64,000 nucleotides of DNA, from the NCBI RefSeq assembly GCF_040659735.1, contig NZ_JBFANZ010000017.1, forward strand, positions 1 to 64,000. The letters run 5' to 3'. Under the pieces are notes generated by a model. That model was not told the origin of the DNA, ran no database searches, and saw only the letters and a list, made by a program, of their open reading frames with translations. This DNA comes from Micromonospora_I sp040659735 (GTDB taxonomy: Bacteria; Actinomycetota; Actinomycetes; Mycobacteriales; Micromonosporaceae). Below are positions 33,232 through 42,548 of the stretch, in pieces. Numbering within the stretch: the first letter of the stretch is position 1; each line of letters starts with the position of its first letter. A program made the translations under genes and the position numbers.

Positions 33232-35013
33232 GTGCCCCTTACCGTCGCCCGGAGGCGTTTTTGCCCTGAATTGCGCGGGCGATGGAACTGGCTGGCGTAC
33301 TGCCTGACCGGTGCCGTCGCCGTGCTCGGGCTGGCGACCTCGGGTGTGCTGGCCGTCGTGCTGAAACAACAACAGGACCGGTATGTCGCGCACGCTCTCG
33401 CCCGGCGCGCCGAACTCGTCCAGGCGACCGTCTCCGCCGAGACCGGCCGCTACGTCGACGTGCTGCAGGACCTCGCCGTCGCCGTGGCCGCGCAGAGCTC
33501 ACTGACCGCCGCCGACTTCACCCACATCACCTCGACGGTCACCGCGCAGCGCCTCTCCGGGGTGACCGGGGTGTCGCTCGTGGTCCCCTCCGAAGGTGAC
33601 GGGGTCGCCGCGGTGCAGGCGCAGTGGCGCAAGCGCGGAGCGAAGGACCTCGCACTCCGGCCGGCCGTCAACACCGGACGACAGCACCGCTTCGCGGTGC
33701 TCACCCGCAACCTCGTCGCGACGCCCGTGCTGGCGGGGCAGGACCTGGCCGAGGCACCGGAGTCCTATGAGGCCATGGACCGGGCCGCCCGCACCGGCAA
33801 GGTCGCCGTCACCCGGACGTACGTGTTCCTCCGCGACCGCGTGCTCCCGGCCGAGCAGCAACAGACGTCGTTCGCCTTCGCCGCGCCGATCTACGAGACG
33901 CGCGGCGGCGACCTCACCGGCTGGCTCGTCATGGGTATGCGGGGACAGGACTTCCTCTCCCGTGCGCTCGAGAGCATCTCGCAGGGACTGGTCGAGGTCG
34001 CGCTCTTCGACCGGTCCACACCGCAGGGACATGTCCCGGTCGCCCGGTGGCCGAGGGGCCAACTCGAGAACCCGACCATGTCCCACACCGTCTCCGTCCA
34101 GGTCGCCCAGCGGAGGTGGGAGCTCGTCGCGTACGGGACAGAGCAGCTCGGGGAGCGTCGCGGTTACCTGCCCGCCGGTGCGGCGGGCGCGGGGGGCCTG
34201 ATCACGCTCCTGCTGACCGGACTGGTGCTGAGCCTGGCGACCTCTCGGCAGCGCGCGCTGGTCCGGGTGGCCGCGGCGACCGCGGCCCTGCAGGCGGACA
34301 TCGACCGTCGGGAGGAGACCGAACGGCAGTTGCGGCAGCGCGACGCCGAGCTGCGCGGGTTCGTGGCGATGGCGACCCACGACCTACGGGGGCCGCTGGC
34401 CAGCGCGACCGCGCACACCGAGCTCCTCACCGACCAGGTTCAGGCGGCGTTCGACGAGGAGGGCCGCGAGGACCTGCGCCGCATCAAGCGGGGACTCGGG
34501 CAGATGAGTGAGCTCATCGAGGATCTGCTCGTCTACGCGACCGCGGACGCCGCGCCGTTGCGACAGAGTGAGGTGGACCTCAACGCCCTTGTCCGCGACG
34601 TGGTGCTGGACCGCATCGCCGCCACCATCCCGCCCACCCACGTCCGGGTCGGCACGCTCCCCACCGTGGTCGGTGACGCGGGGCTTCTCCGCCAACTGCT
34701 CGACAACCTCGTGGGTAACGCGATCAAGTACGCCGCGGCCGGAGCCGTACCGGATATCGAGATCAGCGCGAGCGCGGACGGGGACGGCGCGCACCGTATC
34801 GAGATCGCGGACCGGGGGATCGGCATACCGGAAGCACACCACGCGACCGTCTTCGACGCCTTCCACCGCGCTCCGGGAAGCGAAGGGCGCGCCGGGACCG
34901 GCCTCGGCCTCGCCATCTGCCGCCGGGTGGTCACCCGGCACGGCGGCACGATCGGCGTGACCGGAAACCAGGGTGGCGGGACGCGCATCTGGTTCACTCT
35001 GCCGTCGCGCTGA
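33232..35013 (+). CDS. CHASE-domain sensor histidine kinase
   Basis: A 593-residue membrane kinase. First membrane helix at residues about 20-45 (WLAYCLTGAVAVLGLATSGV), an extracytoplasmic CHASE-type sensor (about 50-300; ATPVLAGQDLAEAPESYEAM and AAPIYETRGGDLTGWLVMGM are typical), a second helix around 310-335, a coiled coil, then HisKA with the His in VAMATHDLRGPLASATAHTE. The HATPase has NLVGNAIKYAAAG, IADRGIGIPEAHH and GTGLGLAICRRVVTRHGGTI. Start GTG at 33232 has little ribosome-site support and may be leaderless. No adjacent response regulator gene. Confidence 0.92.
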   Translation: MPLTVARRRFCPELRGRWNWLAYCLTGAVAVLGLATSGVLAVVLKQQQDRYVAHALARRAELVQATVSAETGRYVDVLQDLAVAVAAQSSLTAADFTHITSTVTAQRLSGVTGVSLVVPSEGDGVAAVQAQWRKRGAKDLALRPAVNTGRQHRFAVLTRNLVATPVLAGQDLAEAPESYEAMDRAARTGKVAVTRTYVFLRDRVLPAEQQQTSFAFAAPIYETRGGDLTGWLVMGMRGQDFLSRALESISQGLVEVALFDRSTPQGHVPVARWPRGQLENPTMSHTVSVQVAQRRWELVAYGTEQLGERRGYLPAGAAGAGGLITLLLTGLVLSLATSRQRALVRVAAATAALQADIDRREETERQLRQRDAELRGFVAMATHDLRGPLASATAHTELLTDQVQAAFDEEGREDLRRIKRGLGQMSELIEDLLVYATADAAPLRQSEVDLNALVRDVVLDRIAATIPPTHVRVGTLPTVVGDAGLLRQLLDNLVGNAIKYAAAGAVPDIEISASADGDGAHRIEIADRGIGIPEAHHATVFDAFHRAPGSEGRAGTGLGLAICRRVVTRHGGTIGVTGNQGGGTRIWFTLPSR

Positions 35014-35145
35014 CGCACGGGCCCGCGTATCGGCGTTGTCGCGATCGGCGGGCGCCCCCGACCTCGGATAGTGTGATCACCGGTGTGCCGGGAAGCCTGG
35101 TCGGCGGCACGTTCATGCTGACCAGTGACAAGGGGACCGACCGTC

Positions 35146-36522
35146 GTGACCGACCCGACTCCGATCGTGCCCGGCCCCGTGCGGCGGCTCTTCCACCGAC
35201 CGTCCCTGCGTGAGGCGCGGTACGTCGCCGACATCCTGCGCACCGAAACCGTCGGTGGCGGGTTGCTGCTGTTCGCCGCGGTCGTCGGGCTCATCTGGGC
35301 CAACTCGCCCTGGGCGGGCAGCTACACGGCGCTCGGCAGGTACGTGCCGTGGCCGGGCGGCGAGCGGTTCCACCTCGCCCTGACCCTCTCGCAATGGGCC
35401 GCCGACGGACTGCTGGCGATCTTCTTCTTCGTGGTCGGGCTGGAGCTCAAGCGCGAGTTCATCGCCGGCGACCTCCGCGATCCCCGGCGCGCGGTGCTGC
35501 CGGTCATCGCCGCCGTGGGGGGCATGACGCTGCCCGCGGTCATCTACGTGTTGACCAACCTGAGCGCCGGCGGCGACGCCCTACGGGGCTGGGCGATCCC
35601 CACCGCGACGGACATCGCGTTCGCCCTGGCCGTGCTCGCGGTGATCAGCTCGCACCTGCCCCACGGCCTGCGCGCCTTCCTGCTCACCCTGGCCGTCGTC
35701 GACGACCTGCTCGCGATCACGATCATCGCGATCTTCTACACCACTCATTTCGAGTTCCTGCCCCTGGTGGCCGCGCTCGTGCCGATCGGCCTCTTCGCTC
35801 TGCTGGTCCGGCGCCGCAGGAGCTGGTGGTGGCTGCTCATCCCGCTCGCGGTGGCCGCCTGGGCCCTCGTACACGCCTCCGGGGTGCACGCCACCGTGGC
35901 CGGAGTGCTGCTCGGGTTCACCGTGCCGGTCCGACCCCGGAAGGAGAAGCAGCCCGACCTGGATCAGCAGACCGGGATGGCTGAGCAGACCGGGATGGCT
36001 GAGCAGACCGGGATGGCTGAGCACTTCGAGCACGTGTGGCGTCCGGTCTCGGCGGGCGTCGCCGTGCCGGTCTTCGCGTTCTTCGCCGCCGGGGTCTCGC
36101 TCCGGGAGGCCGGCCTCACCACGATGCTGACCGAACCGGTGGCGGTCGGGGTGGCCTCCGGTCTGGTCGTCGGCAAGCTCGTGGGGGTGCTCGGCTCCAC
36201 CTACCTGGTCGCCCGGTTCACCCGGGCCGAACTCGCCGAGGACCTCACCTGGACCGACATGCTCGGTGTCGCGCTGCTCGCCGGGATCGGCTTCACCGTC
36301 TCCCTGCTCATCGGCGAACTCGCCTTCGGCGCCGACAGCGACCGCGACGGGCAGGTCAAGACGGCCGTGCTGGTCGGCTCCACCATCTCCGCGCTGCTCG
36401 CCTCGCTGGTGCTCGTCCGGCGCAACGCGGCCTACCGCCGCCTGCACGAGGAGGAGACGCGCGACGCGGATGGCGATGGCATTCCCGACGTCTACCAACG
36501 CCCCCCTGATTCATCCGCGTGA
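35146..36522 (+). CDS. nhaA: Na+/H+ antiporter NhaA
   Basis: A 458-residue antiporter that exports sodium in exchange for protons. It has about eleven hydrophobic segments, the NhaA start motif VGGGLLLFAAVVGLIWANSP, and the ion-binding pair of Asp residues in LTLAVVDDLLAITIIAIFYT; GWAIPTATDIAFALAVLAVI is also conserved. The GTG at 35146 follows AAGGGGA; a further GTG at 35125 lacks a ribosome site. A hydrophilic loop at residues about 274-291 contains a three-unit 18-bp tandem repeat (separate entry). The C-terminus is a short charged tail. Confidence 0.96.
   Translation: MTDPTPIVPGPVRRLFHRPSLREARYVADILRTETVGGGLLLFAAVVGLIWANSPWAGSYTALGRYVPWPGGERFHLALTLSQWAADGLLAIFFFVVGLELKREFIAGDLRDPRRAVLPVIAAVGGMTLPAVIYVLTNLSAGGDALRGWAIPTATDIAFALAVLAVISSHLPHGLRAFLLTLAVVDDLLAITIIAIFYTTHFEFLPLVAALVPIGLFALLVRRRRSWWWLLIPLAVAAWALVHASGVHATVAGVLLGFTVPVRPRKEKQPDLDQQTGMAEQTGMAEQTGMAEHFEHVWRPVSAGVAVPVFAFFAAGVSLREAGLTTMLTEPVAVGVASGLVVGKLVGVLGSTYLVARFTRAELAEDLTWTDMLGVALLAGIGFTVSLLIGELAFGADSDRDGQVKTAVLVGSTISALLASLVLVRRNAAYRRLHEEETRDADGDGIPDVYQRPPDSSA
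35965..36018 (+). repeat. Three 18-bp tandem repeats inside nhaA
   Basis: Three consecutive copies of an 18-bp unit ending AGACCGGGATGGCT, differing only at the first base of copy one. They encode the hexapeptide (Q/E)QTGMA three times in a cytoplasmic-type loop between membrane segments. The frame is kept, so copy-number change would leave the protein intact. Confidence 0.9.
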
Positions 36523-36586
36523 TCAGGGAGTACGCCGTGTGGCGAGCGTCCCGCCCCCTGATCATCGCCGTCGCCTGTGCGGCGGC
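36523..36586. terminator. Possible shared terminator between convergent nhaA and the oxidoreductase gene
   Basis: TGATCAGGG just after the nhaA stop pairs with CCCTGATCA about 26 bases later. The loop is long and no T-run follows, so termination is only possible, not shown. Confidence 0.35.
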
Positions 36587-37405
36587 CTACGCGCTGAGCG
36601 CGGCGCGGACGGTCTCGCGCAGCCCGGTCGGCGGGCGGCCCAGCAGCGCCTCCAGTTGACGGGGCTCCTGTTGCAGTTCGCCGGCGAGGATCGCCGCGTA
36701 GATCGGGCTCATCGGACCGGTCTCGGCGAGTTCGACCGGACGGTGCGCCACCGGCGTCCCGGAAACCTCGGTGAGCACCTCGGCGAGTTCGGGAAACGTC
36801 CAGCCCGGTCCGGCGAGCTCGTACGCCCGGTTGTCGTGCCCCTTGCCCACCAGCACCGCGGCGGCGGCGTGGGCGAGGTCCTCCCGGGTCGCCGTGTTCA
36901 ACCGGTGGTTCCCCGCCGCCGAGGTGATCTCGCCGGCCGTGACCGCCGCGGTCAGCCCGGGATTGACGAAGACCTCCGTGTAGAAGGAGTTGCGGAGGAA
37001 CGTGTAGATCAGGGCGGACTCGGCGATGGCCTTCTCGGTCGCCACGTGGGCTCCGGCGAGTGGCAGCTCGGAGGTGGGCGCGCCGAGGAAACTCGTGTAG
37101 ACCACGTGCCCCACCCCGGCGTCCGCAGCGGCGGCCACCACGTTCTGGTGCTGGAGCACGCGGATCTCCTCCTCGATCACCGGTGACGACACGAAGAGGA
37201 GACGGTCGGCGCCGACGAAGGCGGCACGGAGAGCGGCGGGGTCGTCGTACTCGCCGCGGTGAACCCGGACCCCGATCGTGGCGAGCCCGGCGGCGCGTGC
37301 CGGCTCGCGGACGACGATGGCGAAACCATCCGGACCGACCGAGTCGATCAGATCCGCGACCACGGTGCGGCCGAGCGCGCCGGTCGCTCCCGTGACGACG
37401 ATCAT
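36587..37405 (-). CDS. NmrA-like NAD(P)-binding oxidoreductase
   Basis: A 272-residue atypical short-chain dehydrogenase. The Rossmann nucleotide-binding motif is at the very start (MIVVTGATGALGRTVVADLI), followed by YDDPAALRAAFVGADRLLFV and VYTSFLGAPTSELPLAGAHV as in NmrA/quinone oxidoreductase QorB-type proteins. It lacks the classic Tyr-X3-Lys pair in the usual place, consistent with this family. The ATG at 37405 follows AAGGAGC. Substrate unknown. Convergent with nhaA. Confidence 0.88.
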   Translation of the reverse strand: MIVVTGATGALGRTVVADLIDSVGPDGFAIVVREPARAAGLATIGVRVHRGEYDDPAALRAAFVGADRLLFVSSPVIEEEIRVLQHQNVVAAAADAGVGHVVYTSFLGAPTSELPLAGAHVATEKAIAESALIYTFLRNSFYTEVFVNPGLTAAVTAGEITSAAGNHRLNTATREDLAHAAAAVLVGKGHDNRAYELAGPGWTFPELAEVLTEVSGTPVAHRPVELAETGPMSPIYAAILAGELQQEPRQLEALLGRPPTGLRETVRAALSA

Positions 37406-37603
37406 GATCGCTGCTCCTTCGGCCGAAAGCCTTTCCATCGTGGCCTCGCGGGCCACCCGGCCGCAGCGCTTCCGGCAACTCGCCCGCGCGGCGCCGCCTG
37501 ACGCGGCACGGCGACGGCACGGCGCGGCGGGGGCGCGCGGCACCGCGGCGAACAATCTCGTGCGTGCCGGTTTGCCGGTGGTTCAGTCTGGTACCCCTGC
37601 GCC

Positions 37604-38095
37604 ATGAGACTGGTCAACTGGGGATCGGCCGCGGCGGTGGCAGCTGTCGGCGGCGCCGTCGCGCGTCGACTGCTCGGCCCGAACGACGGTCAGTGGCCGC
37701 CGCGATCGGCCGCGCCCTCGGGCGAAGCCCGCTGGCACGTCGTGACGGTCAACCGTCCACTCGACCGGATCACCCCGAGCGGGGGACTGCCGGAGCCGCT
37801 GGCCCAGCTCGGCGACGCCGTCGAGGTGCAGCTGCGGCCCGCGCCCGGCGACCGCGGCACCGAGATCGCGGTACGCCTGCGGCAGGGTGAGCCGCACGGC
37901 GTCGCCGGCGCCGCCGCCCGGATCAGTGGGGAGGATCCCCGGCGGGCGCTGCGGGCCGCGCTGCGTCAGGCCAAGCAGATCGCGGAGACGGGGGAGGTGC
38001 TCAGCCCGGACCAGCCGCCGACGAGCAGGGAGACGCTGCTCAACCGTCCACTGGAGTACGCCACCCGGCACGGACGCGAGGAGGGACGGCTGTGA
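37604..38095 (+). CDS. Small protein paired with the alcohol dehydrogenase, unknown function
   Basis: A 163-residue protein with a short hydrophobic N-terminal stretch (WGSAAAVAAVGGAVARRLLG) that may anchor it in the membrane, then a soluble domain of alternating strands and helices: EARWHVVTVNRPLDRITPSG, LGDAVEVQLRPAPGDRGTEI, ISGEDPRRALRAALRQAKQI. The pattern resembles a SRPBCC-like regulatory protein of actinobacteria, but I am not sure. The stop overlaps the GTG of the downstream dehydrogenase (GTGA), so the two are translated together. Confidence 0.8.
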   Translation: MRLVNWGSAAAVAAVGGAVARRLLGPNDGQWPPRSAAPSGEARWHVVTVNRPLDRITPSGGLPEPLAQLGDAVEVQLRPAPGDRGTEIAVRLRQGEPHGVAGAAARISGEDPRRALRAALRQAKQIAETGEVLSPDQPPTSRETLLNRPLEYATRHGREEGRL

Positions 38096-39261
38096 AGGCG
38101 GTCTGCTGGGAAGGGGTGAACGAGGTCGCGGTGGAGCAGGTGCCGGACCCGCAACTGCTCAACGCGCAGGACGCGATCGTGAAGGTGCGCCGCACTGTCA
38201 CCTGCGGGTCGGACCTGCACCTGCTCGGCGGCTACATCCCGTTCATGAAGCGGGGCGACGTCCTCGGCCACGAGTTCCTCGGCGAGATCGTCGAGGTCGG
38301 CTCCGAGGTGCGCAAGCACAAGGTGGGGGACCGGGTCGTCGTCTGCTCGTTCATCTCCTGCGGCCGCTGCTGGTACTGCGAGCAGGGGCTCTTCTCGTGC
38401 TGCGACAACGGCAACACCAACCCCGCGATCACCGAGACGCTCTGGGGCTTCGCCCCTGGCGGCTGCTACGGCTACTCGCACGCCCTGGGCGGCTTCGCCG
38501 GCAGCCACGCCGAGTACATCCGGGTGCCCTTCGCCGACCAGGGCGCGTTCACGGTGCCGGACGGGGTCAGCGATGAGCGCGCCCTGTTCGCCTCGGACTC
38601 CGCCCCGACCGGCTGGATGGGGGCGGACATGGCGGGCATCCGCCCGGACGACGTGGTCGCGGTCTGGGGCTGCGGCGCGGTCGGTCAGATGGCGGCGCGC
38701 GCCGCGATGCTGCTCGGCGCCGGACGGGTGATCGTGATCGACCGGTACGACTACCGGCTGCAGATGGCCGAGCGGGTGCTCGGGGTGGAGACGCTCAACT
38801 ACGAACGCACCGACGTGGGGGCCGAGCTGCTGGAGCGCAGCGGCGGCCGCGGCCCGGACGTCTGCATCGAGGCGGTGGGGATGGAGGCGCACAGCCCGGG
38901 CCCGCAGTTCATCTACGACCAGATCAAGCAGCAGCTGCGGATCGAGTCGGACCGGCCGATCGCCGTACGCGACGCGATCTACAACTGCCGCAAGGGCGGA
39001 AGCGTGTTCATCCTCGGCGTCTTCGGCGGGCTGGTCGACAAGTTTCCGCTCGGCGCGGTGATGAACAAGGGGCTGACGCTGCGCAGCGCTCAGCAGCACG
39101 GCCAGCGCTACATCCCGATGCTCCTGGAACGGATGGCGAGAGACGAGCTGATCACCGAGCACCTGGCCACCCACGTGATGCCGCTGAGCGAGGCCCCGCG
39201 CGGCTACCAGATGTTCCAGAAGAAAGAGGACGAGTGCGTACGGGCGGTCTTCACACCCTGA
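38092..39261 (+). CDS. Zinc-dependent alcohol dehydrogenase (formaldehyde dehydrogenase-like)
   Basis: A 389-residue medium-chain dehydrogenase. The catalytic zinc site includes Cys in TVTCGSDLHLLGGY and His in VLGHEFLGEIVEVGSEV. The structural zinc lobe has the four-Cys cluster FISCGRCWYCEQGLFSCC. The NAD-binding motif is VWGCGAVGQMAARAAMLLGA. Length and the extended C-terminal half with KGGSVFILGVFGGLVDKFPL resemble the glutathione-independent formaldehyde dehydrogenase-like group. It is translationally coupled to the small protein before it and convergent with the ABC-F gene 4 bp away. Substrate not determined from sequence. Confidence 0.93.
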   Translation: MKAVCWEGVNEVAVEQVPDPQLLNAQDAIVKVRRTVTCGSDLHLLGGYIPFMKRGDVLGHEFLGEIVEVGSEVRKHKVGDRVVVCSFISCGRCWYCEQGLFSCCDNGNTNPAITETLWGFAPGGCYGYSHALGGFAGSHAEYIRVPFADQGAFTVPDGVSDERALFASDSAPTGWMGADMAGIRPDDVVAVWGCGAVGQMAARAAMLLGAGRVIVIDRYDYRLQMAERVLGVETLNYERTDVGAELLERSGGRGPDVCIEAVGMEAHSPGPQFIYDQIKQQLRIESDRPIAVRDAIYNCRKGGSVFILGVFGGLVDKFPLGAVMNKGLTLRSAQQHGQRYIPMLLERMARDELITEHLATHVMPLSEAPRGYQMFQKKEDECVRAVFTP

Positions 39262-39265
39262 CCGC

Positions 39266-40903
39266 TCAGCGGTCGCGGACCCGTCCGGCGTCGACCTCGA
39301 TGTGCCGGGTGGTCGCGACCGCATCGAGCATCCGGCGGTCGTGGGTCACCAGGAGCAACGTCCCGGGGTACGACGCGAGCGCCGACTCCAGTTGCTCGAT
39401 CGCCGCCAGATCGAGGTGATTCGTCGGCTCGTCCAGAACCAGCAGGTTGACGCCACGGGCCTGCAACAGGGCGAGCGCGGCCCGGGTGCGCTCGCCGGGG
39501 GAGAGGGTCTCGGCCGGACGGAGCACGTGCGCGGCGCGCAGTCCGAACTTCGCCAGCAGCGTCCGCACCTCGGCCGGGGTCAACTCCGGGGTCGCCGCGC
39601 CGAACGCGTCGAGCAGCGTCTCCGTGCCGAGGAACAGCGCGCGTGCCTGGTCGACCTCGCCCACCACCACACCCGGACCGAGCGCCGCGTGCCCCTCGTC
39701 GAGGGGCAGCCGGCCGAGCAACGCGGCGAGCAGAGTGGATTTCCCCGACCCGTTGGCGCCGGTGATCGCCACCCGGTCCGCCCAGTCGATCTGCAGGTCG
39801 ACGGGGCCGAGGGTGAACCCGCCCCGGCGTACCACCGCCGCCCGCAGCGCCGCGACCACCGCACCCGCCCGGGGCGCGACCGCGATCTCCATCTGCAGCT
39901 CCCATTCCTTGCGCGGCTCCTCGACCACCTCCAGCCGCTCGATCAGCCGTTCGGTCTGGCGCGCCTTGGCGGCCTGCTTCTCCGTCGCCTCGCTCCGGAA
40001 CTTCCGGCCGATCTTGTCGTTGTCGGTGGCCTTGCGGCGGGCGTTCTTCACGCCCTTCTCCATCCAGCTCCGCTGCGTTCGCGCCCGCGCCTCCAGGCCG
40101 CCCCGCTTGTCCGCGTACTCCTCGTACTCCTCACGCGCGTGCCGGCGCGCGACCTCGCGCTCCTCGAGGTAGGCGCCGTAACCGCCCCCGAAGTGGTTGA
40201 CCTGCTGCTGCGGCAGGTCGAGTTCGAGTACCCGGGTCACCGTCCGGGCGAGGAACTCGCGGTCGTGGCTGACCAGCACGGTGCCGGCCCGCAGCCCGGT
40301 GACGAAGGCCTCCAGCCGCTCCAGCCCGTCCAGGTCCAGGTCGTTGGTCGGCTCGTCGAGCAGGAAGATGTCGTAGCGGCTGAGCAGCAGGGACGCCATG
40401 CCGGCGCGGGCCGCCTGGCCACCGGAGAGCCGGGTCATCGCGGCGTCCAGATCGATCGCCAACCCCAGCTCCGCCGTCACCTGCTCGGCCCGCTCGTCGA
40501 GATCGGCTCCGCCGAGGTCGAGCCAGCGCTCCAGCGCCGTCGCGTACGCGTCGTCGGCGCCCAACGCGCCGGCGGTCAGCGCCGCGGTCGCCGCGTCGAG
40601 GTCGGCCTGCGCCTGCGCCACTCCGGTGCGCCGCGCCAGGAACGCCCGCACCGACTCCCCAACCCGTCGCTCCGGCTCCTGCGGCAGATGGCCGACGTTG
40701 GCCGACGGCGGGTTCAGCTGCACCCTGCCCTGATCGGCCGGGTGCCGACCGGCGAGCATGCGCAGCAGCGTCGACTTTCCGGCGCCGTTCGCCCCGACGA
40801 GGCCGACCACGTCGCCGGGGGCCACGACAAGGTCGAGCCCGGAGAAGAGGATGCGGTCGCCGTGGGCGGCGGTGAGGTCCTTGGCGATCAGCGTTGCGGT
40901 CAT
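39266..40903 (-). CDS. ABC-F family ATPase
   Basis: A 545-residue cytoplasmic twin-ATPase without membrane domains. Each half has a Walker A (VGANGAGKSTLLRMLAGRHP; ITGANGSGKSTLLAALLGRL), a signature motif (LSGGQAARAGMASLLLS; LSPGERTRAALALLQAR) and a Walker B (IFLLDEPTNDLDLD; LLVLDEPTNHLDLA). The interdomain linker is a long charged helix (EEREVARRHAREEYEEYADK). ABC-F proteins act on ribosomes, and some give antibiotic resistance by target protection; which applies here cannot be told. The ATG at 40903 is chosen over an unsupported extension to 41002. Confidence 0.93.
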   Translation of the reverse strand: MTATLIAKDLTAAHGDRILFSGLDLVVAPGDVVGLVGANGAGKSTLLRMLAGRHPADQGRVQLNPPSANVGHLPQEPERRVGESVRAFLARRTGVAQAQADLDAATAALTAGALGADDAYATALERWLDLGGADLDERAEQVTAELGLAIDLDAAMTRLSGGQAARAGMASLLLSRYDIFLLDEPTNDLDLDGLERLEAFVTGLRAGTVLVSHDREFLARTVTRVLELDLPQQQVNHFGGGYGAYLEEREVARRHAREEYEEYADKRGGLEARARTQRSWMEKGVKNARRKATDNDKIGRKFRSEATEKQAAKARQTERLIERLEVVEEPRKEWELQMEIAVAPRAGAVVAALRAAVVRRGGFTLGPVDLQIDWADRVAITGANGSGKSTLLAALLGRLPLDEGHAALGPGVVVGEVDQARALFLGTETLLDAFGAATPELTPAEVRTLLAKFGLRAAHVLRPAETLSPGERTRAALALLQARGVNLLVLDEPTNHLDLAAIEQLESALASYPGTLLLVTHDRRMLDAVATTRHIEVDAGRVRDR

Positions 40904-41032
40904 GAGAACGCCGATGCTATCCGGCCGGGCAGCGGGTCCCGGCGAGGCAGGCCCCCGGATAGCAGCCATCCGGGCGGGGCAGCCATCCGGGCGCGTGCCC
41001 ATCGTCGCGGAACTCGGGGCAGACTATGAGCC

Positions 41033-41785
41033 ATGGTCACGACGCTGGCGATCGACTGCGGTGGTGGGGGGATCAAGGGGTCCGTTCTCGACGAGGCGGG
41101 CACCATGCGCGCGCGTCCGCTGCGGGTGCCCACCCCCTATCCTCTGCCGCCCGCGCTCTTCGTCAAGACGCTGCTCGACCTGGGCGGCCAACTCCCGCCG
41201 GCCGAACGGATCACGGTCGGCATGCCGGGCATGATCCGGCACGGCGTCGTCGTGGCCACCCCGCACTACGTCACACGCAGCGGGCCCCGTACCCGGATCG
41301 ACCCGGACCTGGTCGCGGAGTGGGCGGGCTTCGACGCGCGGGGCGCGATCAGCGAGGCGTTCGGCCTGCCGGCCCTGGTCCTCAACGACGCCGAGGTGCA
41401 CGGCGCCGGAGTGGTCGCCGGCACCGGCCTGGAGCTGGTGCTCACCCTCGGCACCGGGCTCGGCTGCGCGCTCTTCGACGGGGGCGTGCTCGCCCCGCAC
41501 CTGGAGCTGTCGCAGGCGCCCGCGCGGTGGGGGCAGAGCTACGACACCTACATCGGCGAACACGAGCGTCGCCGGCTGGGCGACGCGTTCTGGTCGCGGC
41601 GGGTACGCGGCGTCGTCGAGGCGCTGCGACCGGTCTTCCTCTGGGACCGGCTCTACGTCGGCGGCGGCAACTCCCGCCGCATCCGTCCCGACCAGCTTCT
41701 CCGGATGGGTGACGATGTGGTGGTCGTGCCCAACACCGCGGGCATCGTGGGCGGGGTACGCGCCTGGGCGATCAACGGCAGCTGA
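41033..41785 (+). CDS. ppgK: ROK-family kinase, probable polyphosphate glucokinase
   Basis: A 250-residue sugar kinase. The phosphate-binding motif AIDCGGGGIKGSVLDEAGTM and the later TLGTGLGCALFDGGVLAPHL are typical of polyphosphate glucokinases, as are the short length and NDAEVHGAG (catalytic Asp region). The enzyme would phosphorylate glucose with polyphosphate or ATP. A cellulase gene in the same window makes glucose phosphorylation sensible, though they are not linked. It starts at ATG 41033. Confidence 0.85.
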   Translation: MVTTLAIDCGGGGIKGSVLDEAGTMRARPLRVPTPYPLPPALFVKTLLDLGGQLPPAERITVGMPGMIRHGVVVATPHYVTRSGPRTRIDPDLVAEWAGFDARGAISEAFGLPALVLNDAEVHGAGVVAGTGLELVLTLGTGLGCALFDGGVLAPHLELSQAPARWGQSYDTYIGEHERRRLGDAFWSRRVRGVVEALRPVFLWDRLYVGGGNSRRIRPDQLLRMGDDVVVVPNTAGIVGGVRAWAINGS

Positions 41786-41808
41786 CGCGATGGTTCCGAC
41801 ACGAGAGG

Positions 41809-42189
41809 GTGGAGCTGGTGGATCTTCTGGAGGAATACCGGCGGGCGACCATGTTCTTCGAGGCCGGCGACCCCGGCGGCGCCGCCCGGCTGCTTGAACC
41901 CATCGTCGCCGCCGAACCCGACAACGCCTCCGTGCGGCAGTTGCTCGCCCGGGCCTACTTCCAGTCCGCTCAGCTCGTGCGGGCAGAGGAACAGTTGCGG
42001 GCGCTCCTCGAACTCGATCCCACCGACCACTACGCCCACCATGTGCTCGGCCGCACCCTGGAGCGGCAGGGCCGGGCCGAGGAGGCGTTGCGTTACCTGC
42101 GGATCGCCGCCGCGATGCATCCCGACAACGACGACTACCGCACAGCGCGGCACCGCGTCGAGGCGCGGACCGGCGGACGCGCGCGGTGA
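41809..42189 (+). CDS. Tetratricopeptide-repeat protein
   Basis: A 126-residue protein made of about three TPR units: ATMFFEAGDPGGAARLLEPI, VRQLLARAYFQSAQLVRAEE and HHVLGRTLERQGRAEEALRY. These give a helical protein-binding scaffold. Start GTG at 41809 or 41818; the second has a GGTGGAG site in front. It lies 23 bp after the glucokinase gene and may be in the same transcript, but its partner is unknown. Confidence 0.88.
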   Translation: MELVDLLEEYRRATMFFEAGDPGGAARLLEPIVAAEPDNASVRQLLARAYFQSAQLVRAEEQLRALLELDPTDHYAHHVLGRTLERQGRAEEALRYLRIAAAMHPDNDDYRTARHRVEARTGGRAR

Positions 42190-42238
42190 CCGGCCTACCA
42201 TTGGCCGTCATGGGACATGATCACCCGGTGGGTCGGCG

Positions 42239-42493
42239 ATGAAGCTCAAGCTCGACCTGCACGACATCTTCAACAAGGGCCACGACATCGACCGCGCGCT
42301 GCGCGGAATCATGGATGAGGCGGTCGCGAAGAAGGCGACGCTCGTGGAGATCATCCCGGGCAAGGGATCGGGGCAGCTCAAGAAGAAGGTGCTGCGGTTC
42401 CTGGACCAGAAGGAGATCAAGCAGCTCTACCACCGGGTGGAGAAGGACTCGAAGAACTTCGGCCGCCTCTTCGTCCACTTCCGCTGGAAATAG
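42239..42493 (+). CDS. Small stand-alone Smr-domain protein
   Basis: An 84-residue protein that is essentially one Smr (small MutS-related) domain: LKLDLHDIFNKGHDIDRALR with the LDLH motif, then VEIIPGKGSGQLKKKVLRFL with the GKGSG loop, and ending LFVHFRWK. Smr domains are often nucleases; stand-alone ones have diverse roles. Its 3-prime end lies 58 bp before the integrase remnant, and its last 15 bp are repeated with one mismatch at 45934-45948, so it may be the integration site of the island. Confidence 0.85.
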   Translation: MKLKLDLHDIFNKGHDIDRALRGIMDEAVAKKATLVEIIPGKGSGQLKKKVLRFLDQKEIKQLYHRVEKDSKNFGRLFVHFRWK

Positions 42494-42495
42494 CG
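42481..42495 (+). repeat. 15-bp repeat at the smr 3-prime end, possible left attachment core
   Basis: CCGCTGGAAATAGCG here and CCGCTGGAAGTAGCG at 45934-45948, one mismatch. The repeat includes the smr stop codon. The two copies enclose the integrase remnant, HicAB, DUF2625 and GNAT genes. It could be an attachment core or coincidence. Confidence 0.4.
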
Positions 42496-42548
42496 GCGGT
42501 AGGCCCTCTGACCTGCACTTTCAGCCGCTCAGATGGGCCCTGAACCAT

